Positions 19,591-30,722 of a stretch of 42,284 nt of DNA are shown here, piece by piece. The translations under genes were made by a program, and so were the position numbers. This stretch comes from Apostichopus californicus (taxonomy: Eukaryota; Echinodermata; Holothuroidea; Aspidochirotida; Stichopodidae). Below the pieces are notes generated by a model. The model saw nothing but the letters and a program-made list of their open reading frames with translations. It ran no database searches and was not told where the DNA came from. The first letter of the stretch is position 1; each line of letters starts with the position of its first letter. The stretch covers positions 2,392-44,675 of the forward strand of contig JAIPMN010186508.1 of assembly GCA_020650975.1 (NCBI GenBank), written 5' to 3'.

Positions 19591-20743
19591 AAGTGGGCAT
19601 GGATTTACTGGCAAGATCGTTTCAACATGAAGATCAACACGAATAACGGCATTGAACGCCAGAATCGTACACTGAAGTATGAGTTCCTGTCCAGATTCAC
19701 AGACAGGACCCTGACAGGAATGCTGACAACAGTAATCAAGATATTTCTGCCAGAAATGCATACGAGGTAATCGCTAAAGGAGATTATAGGACAGTATTTT
19801 TACTTTTTAAAAGCCGTATTTGTTTTTTTAATCGGTACGTTGTCAAATTTTCCTGAAAAAGTTTCGGTTGTGAGTAAAGTTTACCGGTTCAGACTGTCTG
19901 ATAGCATGACTGGGTTTATTGGAATTAGGACACTGAAACATTCTGCTTTGTTGTTGTATTTTAAAACCATATGTATAATTTGTTATATTAACCTTCATTG
20001 CCCATCGTTTGTGTTGTTTTTGTTTAAATTACAGGTACATAGAATGCAACCTGAAGGCAACATCAGTGTACAGATCATATAATGCTTCAATTCCAAGGTT
20101 TCTCCAAAACAGGCCGAAAAAGAGTTCATCATTCACTGAGATTGTCCAGTTCAGAGGATTGTACAATCCAGAGGGCCGGCAACAGCTTCAAAGTGTGCAG
20201 CTTCTCTGAGCACAATAAGGAGAAAGAAGTCACACTGGGAAACGATGAGGCAATCGCTTCGTGCCAGTGCTATGACTGGCTGCACACCCACTGGCCTTGC
20301 AAGCACTTACTTGCAGTTGACCTGCACCCCCTAGCTGCAGCTGGAATGACCTACCAGAGCATTACCGGGATAATCCCCTCTTCACTTTGGATGAAGTGTG
20401 TTTCGGAGGGTCCAACTTGAAGATGGAAGGAGCCAATCCCAACGAAGGCATGGAAGAAGGCTCTTCCAACAGCACTGAACCTCCATCAAGTGAAATAGGT
20501 TACGAAAATTTCAATAGTGAAACAAGCAGGAGTTCATTATTATCTGCGATCAGGGAAGAAGTTGACAAAATCCGTAGTATTTCCTACCTTGACGTACCTG
20601 TTGACATCTTGTCCAATGCCAAGCAGGAACTTGTGCGCGTATCCAATATGCTCTACAGATCTGTGCCTAGTTCAAATGAGCTGCCAGTGTTGAACCCCGA
20701 CGCCACTGTAAAGTCATTTGGGCAAAAATCCATTTGTAATTAG
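19591..20743 (+). pseudogene. 3' half of a MULE/ZSWIM-type gene with SWIM zinc finger
   Basis: The exon at 19591-19766 encodes NTNNGIERQNRTLKYEFL and LTGMLTTVIKIFLPEMHTR, the end of a MULE-type DDE core. A 268-nt intron follows. The exon from 20035 encodes YIECNLKATSVYRSYN and IPRFLQNRP. After a frame change near 20180 it carries the SWIM finger SCQCYDWLHTHWPCKHLLAV (CxC..CxH). A second change near 20375 gives DNPLFTLDEVCFGG and a Ser/Glu-rich tail to TAA at 20743. SWIM fingers bind zinc and DNA or protein. The DDE aspartates and the N-terminal domain are not found upstream, where the pogo remnant lies. Two frameshifts make it a pseudogene. Confidence 0.8.
19767..20034 (+). other. Phase-2 spliceosomal intron in the MULE/ZSWIM remnant
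   Basis: Donor ACGAG|GTAATC and acceptor AAATTACAG|GTACAT. Splicing joins MHTR to YIECNL, the continuous conserved reading of the family, with an Arg codon divided AG | G. The intron has a T-rich tract before the acceptor. Confidence 0.75.
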
Positions 20744-20819
20744 CAAATTAACAAGAGGCAAAGGCAAGTACTTGCATTATGTGCATTGATATGGCTATCC
20801 CGGCTGATTTAGTAGGTAT

Positions 20820-21908
20820 ATGAGGGACAGATTAGGCATCAATGGTACTGCACTGAACTCGTTTCGCTCGTACCTTACCAATAGATCACAAAGTGTAAAT
20901 ATACATGGGACGAGGTCTTCATCCTGCGTTCTGAAGTATGGCTTTCCTCAAGGGTCTGTACTCGGGCCTTTGCTGTTCTTAACCTATGTGCTTCCTCTTG
21001 GCGAACTGATTGATTCTCACTCAATACACCGCCATAGTTTTGCTGATGACACTCAATTATATACGGTTATTATACAGATCAAAGATCCAGCACAGGTGCA
21101 TCAAGAATGCCTTAAGTTGGAATGCTGCTTAAATGAAATTCAGCATTGGCTCACTGACAACTTCCTGAAAGGAAATCCATCGAAACCTGAAATAATGCTA
21201 TTTGGTACGCCCCAACGTCTCAAACTAGTGAAGATTGATTCAATCACAGTAGCTGGGGTTGATGTTAAAATCTCCGGAGCCCCTGTACGTAACCTCGGTG
21301 TCCTGTTTGATCCTCAGCTGTCTATCAAGCCGTATGTCTACTCTGTCGTCAATTCGGGCTATTTTCATCTCAGAAATATTGCCTTAGCCCGAAGGCAGCT
21401 CAGCAAAAGTGCGACACGATCGATCACGCAGGCACTTGTAATATCTCCCCTGGATTATGGCAATAGCCTTCTGTACGGGATTAGCAATGAGTTGATGAAT
21501 AAATTACAAATGCTTCAAAACAATGCTGCTCGCCTTGTTGCGAAAACTCCCAAGCGAGCCCATATAACACCTGTACTTCGTGAACTTCACTGGTTACCTG
21601 TACGTGCAAGAATATATTTTAAAATTTTGTATCTCACCTTTATGGCACTCAACGGGGAAGCTCCATTGTACTTAGCAGAATTAGTCCATCGTTACATTCC
21701 ACCAAGATCGCTGAGGTCCCAAAATAAATATTTGCTTGCGGAGCCATCATTTCATTCAACTAACTTTGGCGGGCGAGCTTTCTCCGTGATGGCCCCACGA
21801 CTATGGAACAATCTCATAGCCAAACAAGAGGCACCTATTTCTCCATCCAGTAAGACGGATCTCAAAAAACAGTTAAAAACTATCCTTTTTGAGAAATATC
21901 ACAGTTAG
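20820..21908 (+). CDS. LINE ORF2 C-terminal half (reverse transcriptase palm and C-terminal domain)
   Basis: A 362-codon frame without stops. It has motif B GFPQGSVLGPLLF (residues 42-54), motif C SFADD (73-77, catalytic Asp pair), the thumb with RNLGVLFDPQLSIK, and the L2/CR1-specific C-terminal region with LRELHWLPVRARIYFKILYL, APLYL, RSLRSQNKYLL and GGRAFSVMAPRLWNNL. The endonuclease and the first RT motifs are missing through 5' truncation, so this is not a full enzyme. The nominal Met start is only the first ATG after the break. Confidence 0.9.
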   Translation: MRDRLGINGTALNSFRSYLTNRSQSVNIHGTRSSSCVLKYGFPQGSVLGPLLFLTYVLPLGELIDSHSIHRHSFADDTQLYTVIIQIKDPAQVHQECLKLECCLNEIQHWLTDNFLKGNPSKPEIMLFGTPQRLKLVKIDSITVAGVDVKISGAPVRNLGVLFDPQLSIKPYVYSVVNSGYFHLRNIALARRQLSKSATRSITQALVISPLDYGNSLLYGISNELMNKLQMLQNNAARLVAKTPKRAHITPVLRELHWLPVRARIYFKILYLTFMALNGEAPLYLAELVHRYIPPRSLRSQNKYLLAEPSFHSTNFGGRAFSVMAPRLWNNLIAKQEAPISPSSKTDLKKQLKTILFEKYHS

Positions 21909-22000
21909 ACCCTTTATTTGGGAGCGCATTTGAACATTGCCTTGTGCTCTGGATACCCGCGCTATACAAAAAACAGTTATTATTATTATTATTATTATTT
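20820..22000 (+). mobile_element. 5'-truncated L2/CR1-type LINE with TTA tail
   Basis: The element begins inside the reverse transcriptase, about 75 bases after the stop of the MULE/ZSWIM gene. It runs through the ORF2 end and a short 3' UTR (GCGCTATACAAAAAACAG), and finishes in about eight TTA units (21977-21999). Truncation at the 5' end and a simple-sequence 3' tail instead of poly-A are typical of L2/CR1-clade retroposition. The open frame is unbroken, suggesting a younger insertion than its neighbours. Confidence 0.9.
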
Positions 22001-22077
22001 AGGCCGAATAAAAAAACGCGTTTCTCGTGCGGGTTTTTGAAAACAAGGAGGAAGCAGGGCTTTTTATTTGATTCAAG

Positions 22078-22257
22078 ATGGCCAGCATTTTCAAATTTCT
22101 TGCAACCGTTGGTGTTTCCACTCTTCAAAGACACTTTAAAATGAAAGATAAGTTGGATAAGAGAACTGAACATATTTACAGGTCATTTAGACTTGTATTG
22201 GTCTACAATTTATTTTCCGATGAATTTGTGGACTTTTTTGGTGATTGTTTTCACTGA
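22078..22257 (+). CDS. Short open frame, 59 codons, unassigned
   Basis: It begins at an ATG in good context (CAAGATGGCC). The product starts MASIFKFLATVGVSTL and is partly hydrophobic, then basic, then Phe/Asp-rich. It starts about 78 bases after the LINE tail. An internal TTACAG|GTCATT could be a splice boundary. I recognise no family, and it may be chance. Confidence 0.2.
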   Translation: MASIFKFLATVGVSTLQRHFKMKDKLDKRTEHIYRSFRLVLVYNLFSDEFVDFFGDCFH

Positions 22258-23592
22258 ATTTTTCAAAAATACAAATGATAAAGAAATTCAGGCAGTCTCC
22301 AAAAAGGAAGGGGTGGGACGAGAAACATGTTTTTTTTTTCTTACTTATAAATTCTTTTTTTGTGTTTTGATGAGAATGTTTGTCTTGCAATTCATGACAT
22401 TTAATATGGCAGGAAATCCATGGTTTCTGTAATGTTAAGTCACCCTTTTCGCCCACTGTATATCACCCACAGGGTTTTGCAACTGTTGGGTGAAATACCT
22501 GCAATTACTACAGGTCTATATTGATTGTCTTGTTCAGAGATTAGATGTACATGTATCACTGTTCTCTTTCCATTTTTAATAGTTCGCAGACATGCACAAA
22601 CAGGCAAAGTGTTCAAGGACCTTCCTCTCAGAAAGAAGAAAAAACCAAACAAAGGTGACTTTCACTAACAATTAGTAAATAATGATGAAATAATGTGCAA
22701 TAATCTTCTTTTATACTGAAATAAATTGTTATTTATTGTATTGTTTTATAAGCTTTGGGAGGTCAAATGTTTTGAAAACAGTCCACAGTTTAAGTGATGT
22801 GGAGTAAATTTATCTATATAAGACAATGCTGTCTCTTGGCATCTGTGTACAATTTGTAAAGCATATGTTAATTACGTAACATCTGTTAGGAAGTTTTGCT
22901 TTGACAGGAAGGATGGCGCTGTCAAGAAGAACTGAGGAAAACATAAGACTTTTTTTAAATTGTATTTGTTACATCGTGCGATTGGATTTTGCAATTTCAT
23001 TAGTCTGAAACCACTTTGTGTCGAGATAATAAGAGTGCAGATACCCTGCGTTCCATATCAATAAACCTCATATACTCTGCGTTCATTGCGTGTGAGAATG
23101 CCTACAGATATCAAATATTACACTTGAAGTTAATTCGTTTATTTCTGGCAAAGCAAGTGACAACCATTTGTCTTTGTGTGTGCAAGAGATAAACAATTGT
23201 CGAACGTTGTGATATGGGATATCATGTTTTTAAACCGCTCTAGAAATACAGCACTCTCATCTTTGCATGTGTTGCTTTGAGCCCCCTGTGTGTATAAAGA
23301 CGCCATATCCTTAATTATAGCAGGCAACAATGAATTTCATAGATTTGTCAGTGTTTGTGATAACTATGTTTGATTTTTACTTTTATCTTCACAACCACAC
23401 AGGCATGCAAGCACAGGTTTGTTATACAAGCTTTTGCTTTTCCCCAGTCTCCACTATATTCCCGTCTTTACACTTTGAAGGGAATATACAACATTTGCTT
23501 TTGGTGTATGTTTTTTAAATGGATGGATTTAGGGGTTATTATTTTCTAGCAAATATTGTTCAACTGACTTGATTTGAGTTTTGTGTTCATAG

Positions 23593-23757
23593 ATGCTGGA
23601 TAAACCAAGAAAAACAATCAAGCTGTTGCTGTCTGAAGAAACTGCAATTTATAGACATCAGGGAATTGTAAAGTCAGGGTACGAGTCTAAATGGCTTTCA
23701 CTATACGTGTGTAATCGATTGCAAACAAACTGCGGACTTAGTATTGTGGTTGAATAA
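23593..23757 (+). CDS. Short open frame after an acceptor-like site, 54 codons
   Basis: The ATG follows directly on TTTTGTGTTCATAG, a good splice-acceptor sequence. The frame starts MLDKPRKTIKLLLSEETAIY and ends at TAA 23755-23757. It could be an internal or terminal exon of an unrecognised gene. No partner exon was found and no family is recognised. Confidence 0.2.
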   Translation: MLDKPRKTIKLLLSEETAIYRHQGIVKSGYESKWLSLYVCNRLQTNCGLSIVVE

Positions 23758-25933
23758 ATTGGGGCATGTATTTGACAAAAAGTAAGTTTTTCACAACGTC
23801 GGTCGGCCAACCCGCATTGGAAATGTATACAAAAATATCACTTTTCTTGAAAATGGCAGCACACCAGGTGCCATCATTTTACAGTGGTGATTTTTCATGA
23901 TGGTTACCTTGTCTTGATGTTTTAAAATCTGGTATATTCCCTTTAATATTATTGCATGTTTTGCTTCGCTTCCTCTGGTGTATTATATTGCTTGTACATG
24001 TACATTACAGTATGATTTTGTGATGGGGTTTATGTTTCCATCAGAAGGTACAAATTTACTCCGCATTGGTTTAGTTGAACATGGGCGAACGTAAAATAAA
24101 ATATCGCTACCCTTTAGACATGCCTTTTATGTTAGGTGGAATAAGGGAAAGGAAGCGGTTGTTTGGTTCTGTATCTAGAACTGTGTGTCCAACTGTTGGT
24201 GTGGGTTCAGTAACATACATTTTAGTTGCTCCTTCCGTGACTTATTTGGTTATCAACATTGCACATTCATGTTTCCTTTCTGCTGTATTCACTGATGATG
24301 TTTCCACTAACGCTAACCCTGCCAGATGCATAAAAGTGCAACTCAATGTAGTTAACAAGTTAAGAGCATGGGCATAAACAGCCAATATGCCCAATTATGA
24401 GATGATACCTCCGCTGTGTATCGTAGTTACAGTATCATATTTACAGTTACAAATCTCTTATTTTTTTCTACATAGGGCTGCCAACCAAACCTCCCTGAAT
24501 GGGTTAGCGTTAATATGTGTGCCATAGTTTTGGTGCTGGATCTTGCATTAGCATATATTCACCCTGCTCTGTAGTGCTCTCAGCCACTTATTTTCCTTTA
24601 CAATAAAGGGAATGTCCCAGATAGTTGAAATGCTTGGAATGTTCTATATGGGAACAGCACATGTTCCTGTCCACTTCATGATGGCAATATCAACTGTAAT
24701 GGCCTGGAACAAGCTGCATTCTCTGCAGAATCCTCATTCTTCTCCTTTCTGACAACACTGATTTCGCGATTTGGAGAAAGCCGTTCGCAATGCTGTCATT
24801 TAACTTTGCCCTCCATACCTGCGTATGTGTATTCCTCATACATGTTTTTTTATGGGGGTGTCCATTTTTCAGATTGTTTGTCCTGAAATTAATGAAGATA
24901 TAATTGTAAAAAAAGGTGAAAAAGCCCCATAAGAAAAACCCACTTTAAGAACTAATCATTCATAACACATCAGAGCAAAGTGTTCCCGTGCGAACAGCAG
25001 GAGTGGATTTTAAACAGGAACATGAGTTCTTCCCATTCGGAACACTTAATGCTAGGAACAAGTTACCAAAGATCGGAATTAGCGACATTCTCTTGCGGAG
25101 ATTTCCAAATGGAACGTGAATGTTCCGACTTATTAGACGTTCCCTAACCCTAACTTCACTGACATTTTAAAAAGCCAATAAACTGACAATGCCAGAGGAG
25201 TAAAATATTACTTTGCGCTTGGCATCAGCTATTAGGTAGTCAGATTTGTATCACTTTTTTCCTTTATGCATGGTGGTCCAAAAACGGTTCTTTTTCAGAG
25301 GCATATTTCTCAATAATGGAGAGACATGTTGAAATTATTAAAACTGCAAGATTTTGGTCCAGTATATGCGAAAATAAGGCCCAATTTAAGAATTGCAGCC
25401 ATTAACAGAAAGTGGTAGCAAATGAATTTGCACTAGTCAATGGCAGTCTTGTAGACCTCATGACATTATTGTAGCGCTGTTTTCACAATATACAACAAAA
25501 ATGCTAGAGGTTAGGAAATCTTAAAACATTAGATCATGGTTCCCCTAATTCAAGAAATCTGCATCTGAAGTGTTTACAAATTTTCGGACCACCCTGTAGT
25601 GCTTGGTGACGGTCATGGGCATGGCTAGTTAGCGTTTAGTATTTCCTATTCTTACGGGTGTCATAATGGCAACTTAAACAATTTCGTTTACATCTAATTT
25701 TAATATTTAGGACATTTTCGTCATTCTGATTTATTAAAGTTTTTTAGTTGGCTTGTAGTAATTTTTAGGTGCTGCTTAACAATTAGCAGAGAATTTGTGT
25801 TAATAAATTGTGCTAAGCCACACTCTGAGAAAAATCATGGTACATGCTGACATGTATTGCCTGAGCCAGCATGGAAATGATTATAAATGACAAATGTATC
25901 ACACAAATGTATCACACAGGAAGTGTGACAGCA

Positions 25934-26311
25934 ATGGATCCGGAGAATATGAATAGTGCTCCAGCAATGGAGACTGTGAAGCCATGTCTGAAGCGGAAGT
26001 CTTCATGTCATCCTGGCACAAGCACTTCAGGTATGAAGTCGGTATTAATGTACTTTCAAAAGAAAATGAAAATGTTTCAGTGTGTCAATATTCATGCAAA
26101 GGATGGTGGTGGTTGGCCTGTTTTTTATTTTTTTTTAGGTACCACTGAAACTTCGAGAAAAACAGTAACTTTTGACCCAAACTTACATAAAATGCACCCT
26201 GTGCAAGTTCCCGTAGGCAGTGCAAGCGATGCAATGCTAGCTTCAGGACAAACTCTGCACGGACTGAAAATCTTTCACCCAGCACAGAATATGTCACACA
26301 GAATCGATTAA
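25934..26311 (+). CDS. Candidate two-exon reading unit with RVxF-like motif
   Basis: The ATG at 25934 opens MDPENMNSAPAMETVKP and KRKSS; donor CTTCAG|GTATGA lies at 26030/26031. After a 108-nt T-rich intron (26031-26138, acceptor TTTTTTTTAG|GT) the same frame continues TTETSRKTVTFDPNLHKM to TAA at 26311. The intron is a multiple of three without stops, so the unspliced frame also stays open. KTVTF fits the general RVxF protein-phosphatase-1 docking pattern, a weak hint only. I do not recognise the protein. Because the donor and acceptor preserve frame and the product is Lys/Ser-rich, it may be the start of a host gene continuing downstream. Confidence 0.3.
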   Translation: MDPENMNSAPAMETVKPCLKRKSSCHPGTSTSGMKSVLMYFQKKMKMFQCVNIHAKDGGGWPVFYFFLGTTETSRKTVTFDPNLHKMHPVQVPVGSASDAMLASGQTLHGLKIFHPAQNMSHRID

Positions 26312-26472
26312 CGTGTGTGTAGTTAGGTCGTAAGTGCATGCGCTATCCGGAACTTATTTTGATTCAACAACCATTCGATGGAAGAGTTTATGTGACTAGT
26401 GTATGAAAAAAATATTTCAAACCACATGGTACAAGTGATATACTGAGTAGAATTTTGTTTGTCAATTCGCAG

Positions 26473-26543
26473 CTCCCGCAATTTTCCAACAGCTGCCCAA
26501 ACATATTTGAAGTGCGAATCGGAATGTGGCCAAAATCCCTCTT
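26473..26543 (+). CDS. Candidate 71-nt internal exon
   Basis: Bounded by acceptor TTTGTCAATTCGCAG and a near-ideal donor CTT|GTAAGTATTT. One frame reads SRNFPTAAQTYLKCESECGQNPS. Its position between the candidate exons at 26.1 and 27.4 kb suggests the same transcription unit. The phrase AATTCGCAGCTC recurs at about 27033, so part of this may be a small duplication. The support comes only from splice signals. Confidence 0.25.
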
Positions 26544-27219
26544 GTAAGTATTTTATCGGAAAAATCTTTGTGTATCAGAGAGCTTACATTTTTATTTTCA
26601 AAATGCATATCGTCAGAAAAAAATTAATGGAGACTAATCTAAAATGGCTAGGTTTTCATTTCAAGCTATCCGGATGTAGGAAATATGCAGAACTTGGAAA
26701 ACGAATGTACCCTGTAAAGAACCCAACCCTAAAACATTCAAATCCCCCAAGGTGTGGTTGATATTATTCATAAAAGTCTGCACGATAATACTCTACCACA
26801 TCTGTGCATCTTTGTAGCAAGTATTGTAAGCTCTATGGCTTTAGGGGCCAAACCTGCAACGTTGGTAAGGTTCATACATGCGAATAGTATTTTGTTGTAG
26901 CCTGGCTTTCATTTTGAAAATGCCCCTTGCAAGCTTTCCTTTCGTCGTCTGAGTTTGCTAAGATTTCCAGACCAATAATTTGAAATTAATTCCCGACATC
27001 AGCTTTGGGGCACTGACTCAGGTACCTTGTTCCAATTCGCAGCTCTAATTAAGATCTGGACCTCAAACAGGCTGCTGTAAAAAATTAGAAATGGTTATGC
27101 TGATGTAGCAGGTATGTGTTGTCTAATGGTAGAAATTCAAGGTTAATGTTCATACTGTGTTACATTCACATTTTTAGCACAGAGAGGTGTGAAAGAAAGG
27201 CACAACCAGCAGCCATGTC

Positions 27220-27705
27220 GTGCCAAAAATCCCCTCTGCAAAGGTTTTGGATGACATCGTCAGTTGGCCAAGCAGAATTTTTTACGTTTGCAGAGCCACT
27301 GAAGACTGCAACCTATTGGCCACAAGACGGTCGCTAAGACTTGCTGCAGCTGATCCGGTCTCTTCTCTGTGTTTAGAGATGACAAATGAGCATGCTTTTG
27401 GGATAATCAAGGAGGTTGCAGCTTCTCATATGAAGAAGAACTTCAAACCCAAACTCACAACCGAGACAGGTGATGTTTGCGAGGTCACCGCATCCATGAT
27501 TACATTTGGTTTTCTAACTGGTGTTGATGTTTTGCGTTTGTTGTCAACACTCCAGCAAGAGCCAAGGCAAGACTTTTTGGAGAATGCTGGAATTTCCTTC
27601 ACCCAGATGACAGCATCCAGCACCAGGTGCCTTAACAGTTGGCAACACATCCTTGAAGCAGCAGGACCTGAATACTCTCAAACGACAAGCTTGGCTGAAT
27701 CATAA
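27220..27705 (+). CDS. Candidate terminal exon, unrecognised 161-codon frame
   Basis: The open frame ends at TAA 27705. It includes RRSLRLAAADPVSS, MTNEHAFGIIKEVAASHMKK and EVTASMITFGFLTGVDVLRL, an amphipathic helical composition. A strong acceptor-like tract TCTCTTCTCTGTGTTTAG lies at 27359-27376, just before AGATGACAAATG, so the true exon may start at 27377. The frame has no upstream ATG before that. I do not recognise a family. It may belong with the exons at 25.9-26.5 kb on the same strand. Confidence 0.35.
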   Translation: MPKIPSAKVLDDIVSWPSRIFYVCRATEDCNLLATRRSLRLAAADPVSSLCLEMTNEHAFGIIKEVAASHMKKNFKPKLTTETGDVCEVTASMITFGFLTGVDVLRLLSTLQQEPRQDFLENAGISFTQMTASSTRCLNSWQHILEAAGPEYSQTTSLAES

Positions 27706-27709
27706 GGTA

Positions 27710-29580
27710 AATGATATGTTCAAAGCGAGACACACTTTGGGAAGCATTTCTTCCTTCGGTAGTTGACACACTATCCTTGTTATCCCCCTGGCTTTAGCCA
27801 TGACGGGGGATATTGCAATATTGTATTCGGTCAGTGTGTCTGTGCGTGTTTATGCTGTACATTGAGGACACACATCCGGAGCCTCTTCAAATAATTGAGG
27901 ACAGAAATCCATCTAGGCTGACCCTGATGAGAAAATGTGTACAAAACCAATGAGAGCTGTTGCCCAAAAAAAGTTCAGTATAAAGAAAGAAATGAAGATG
28001 AGGAACAGTACAACAATATGAAAGTTTCAGTTGCTTTATTTTTTATAGTGGGGATTGTTTAATGAAGTTTAAAAAATGCCTTGAATTGTTAAATCTGAAG
28101 CACATGAATGTTTTTATGTACAAGTACATGTACAATCTAATGTAGCACTTTATTCTTCTTTGGTTTTTATTATGCAGGTGATACATCCGTACTTACATCT
28201 ACTTTCACTACACGTGAATTCAAAGTGTGTTCACCATGTGTTCATCCTTCCATGTTTCATCACGTCACTGTGGCAGAGAAACAACTACAGTCAATGGCTG
28301 TTCCCAAAGTATGAAGTAGTCTATAAAAAATATTTAACAAAAACCCTTATTGTCCAATGGAGCCTTCGCTGTCTCCAGTCAAACGTCTGATATATCTAAA
28401 CATGGAAATTTATGTGACCCCGCGCACCTGCCAAACTGAGTCGACATGACATGATTTTAATCAGAAATATGGACTAAGCTGTTGATTGGTCAATTTGGGT
28501 GCCACACATTTTTAATACAAAAATAGGCATAGAGTAGAAACCTGATATTGGATTTAAAACCTTTGAAAATGCTGCACGTATAGCTCATCGTGAGCGTGAT
28601 GTGAACATACAAGTGGTCATTTTCTACGCACGTTATTTAGAATAGTATGTGGTGATCATTCTAAGAAACATGACTTTACATACAGGCTGCATGAAACAGC
28701 TTATTTTTGGTAACACGATTCACAACGTAAAGTATAACACATGTCATATCTGCTGAATAGTCAGAATATGTAGAAGAAGTCTTATGGCATAACAATTGGC
28801 AAATCTGCTCGCATATTATACACCCTCGCTGTGCAGAGTGATGTCCCTTGGACTTCTGCCCCCCCCCCCCGGACAAAAATAGTAAGGTTTTTTTAAAATC
28901 CTATTTGGCTTTTTGGACCGAATCAAATCAATGCTGTATGGCCCTTTCTTGTGTGCTGTTACTTCAGGAAAATGGAAAATGATTGGGCATTGCTAACGTG
29001 GTAATTCAAAGTGTGCGTAGTGCAGTGAAACAGTTACAATTGTCTTTAAGGCATCTTTTTGCTTTCATTGTCATTGAATGACACAACAGACTACCATTCA
29101 TTAATTTAATATTTGTTTTGCTTTTTAAGGTTGCATTTGCAAAGTACACCTGGATCTTGGTTCCTATATGTGTGAATGCAAACCACTGGACTCTACTTGC
29201 AGCAAAGACGAAGTCCACGACTGTAGGCGTGCTGAATTCATTGCCAGGCTACGCTTCAACAGCAACAGAGTATCATCAACATTGGATGTAAATAGTATCG
29301 TAATACTTTGGGCCAAATAAAATCTACATTCATAAATAAATATACCTTGGGAGGTCTATTCAATGAACTTGCAATTTCATTATAGTGTGATTCCTGAGTT
29401 TTTCAAGTGCCAACAAACAGTCAAGTAGATCAATGGAATGGTGTTTACATAACCAACATTTTCAATTGGTGTTAAAATACTTTAGGAACCTTTTTCTCTG
29501 ACTGTCATTCAAATGGTTATTGCAAACTCCATAGATTCCTGGAGAAAATGAAACATTACCTCGATTTCCAGAAGATGGCA
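27710..29580. other. Unassigned stretch with C12 tract
   Basis: A phrase CCCCCTGGCTTTAGCCATGACGG at about 27784, followed by GTATTCGGTCAGTGTGTCTG, looks like the edge of a dispersed repeat. A C12 tract lies at 28859-28870. The open frames at 28160-28390 and 28676-28876 have no recognisable content. Confidence 0.4.
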
Positions 29581-29583
29581 ACA

Positions 29584-29708
29584 CCCCCCCCCCCCCATTG
29601 AGATTTTGAGCTTGTAACAAAATTATCATTGATCTACATGATGCCCCCCCCCCATGAAATGTTCCAGCCCCCAGCGCCCCCACTGAAAAATTCCTGGCTA
29701 CGCCACTG
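29584..29708 (-). mobile_element. End of a cut-and-paste transposon (GGCGTAGCCAGG terminus)
   Basis: On the minus strand the end reads CAGTGGCGTAGCCAGGAATT from 29708, followed by two poly-G runs (29644-29653 and 29584-29596). The same GGCGTAGCCAG core ends the element at 9031. No partner terminus was found within about 500 bases to the left, so only one end is present or the other has decayed. The ORF that reads through it on the minus strand is not a gene. Confidence 0.45.
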
Positions 29709-29714
29709 TCCATA

Positions 29715-30720
29715 ACATATTGTCAGTCAGTCAATTGCAGCTACGAGATGTCACACACTGAACTGCCCAACAATATCAACTGCGTGCATTCATTCACAGT
29801 TTCGCGAAATTTAAAATAAAACCTACTTAGTACTAACAGAAATTTCCAAAGATAGATATATAAACGTTTAAAGCGGTCCTTGCTGCTTGTAAATACGAAA
29901 TGTGAACACAACCAGGTCTTGGTGGGTAATTGGCTCTATGTAATAACTTGTGAGGCCTGCTACTTGAGATGAAGATAGATATATGGGTTTCAAACGGCAG
30001 TTTTTAAATGATATTTGTACACAACCAGGTCGTGGAGGTTAGTTGACTCTATGTAATACATAGCATAACAATTAATATTTCAGATAGATAGGTTAATGCT
30101 GTATCATGGCATAACCCCATTTGTCAATTGTGTTAAAATTTATGATCCAGCCAATGCAAAAAAAACTCATTTATAATTGGTACTTTGCATTCAATAATGT
30201 GAGCATATTCCCAGTGGGATTGGGTATGGCGAAATTACACAAAATATGACATAATGGAATAATACCTACAAAAAAAAGATTCAACTCATCACACTCAGCC
30301 ATACAAAAAAGTATTACTTTAAACACAATTTTCATTTTCATCATTTGAAAAGTGGGATCAAAGTAGGGTATTCATGTAATTTCCATTCAGCTGTATGGTG
30401 TTTGTTATTCATTGGAACAGAATCAGACCTGGCAAAAGGCATGTATGCTAGTATAAAACTTCTCATATATAGTAAGATCCCGAGGTGAACTTGATCTGAA
30501 CTATGTTTGAACATGACACCAATGTGCCTTCAATATCAATTTATCAAGATATCAGTATAATGGATTTCACTTGTTGAACCTTAGTGAGGCAACTTATCTT
30601 GGACCTGCATTCCTGAACACCCCTAAAGGAGCACCACCGAAGTATTATTAGTTTCGATGATAATCGTAACCTATGCATTCATGCAGGCGGAGAGTGTGTG
30701 TATGTATGGGTGCGTGTGTG
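29715..30720. other. Unassigned stretch
   Basis: It contains two related phrases, ACACAACCAGGTCTTGGTGG near 29908 and ACACAACCAGGTCGTGGAGG near 30019, each followed by TTGACTCTATGTAATA-like or TTGGCTCTATGTAATA sequence. This is a small direct repeat of about 110 bases. There is no gene. Confidence 0.45.
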
Positions 30721-30722
30721 TG

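Larger units (their letters stand above)
22001..25860. other. Large unassigned stretch
   Basis: No recognised gene. Two short frames are listed separately (22078 and 23593). A 100-codon frame at 24075-24377 (MNMGERKIKYRYPLDMPFML) has a mildly hydrophobic centre but no known motif. The rest is AT-rich with poly-T runs. Confidence 0.4.

Noticed and set aside
29462-29713. Gly-rich 83-codon minus-strand frame
   Set aside because: The Gly runs are translated poly-G tracts and its start is the transposon terminus.
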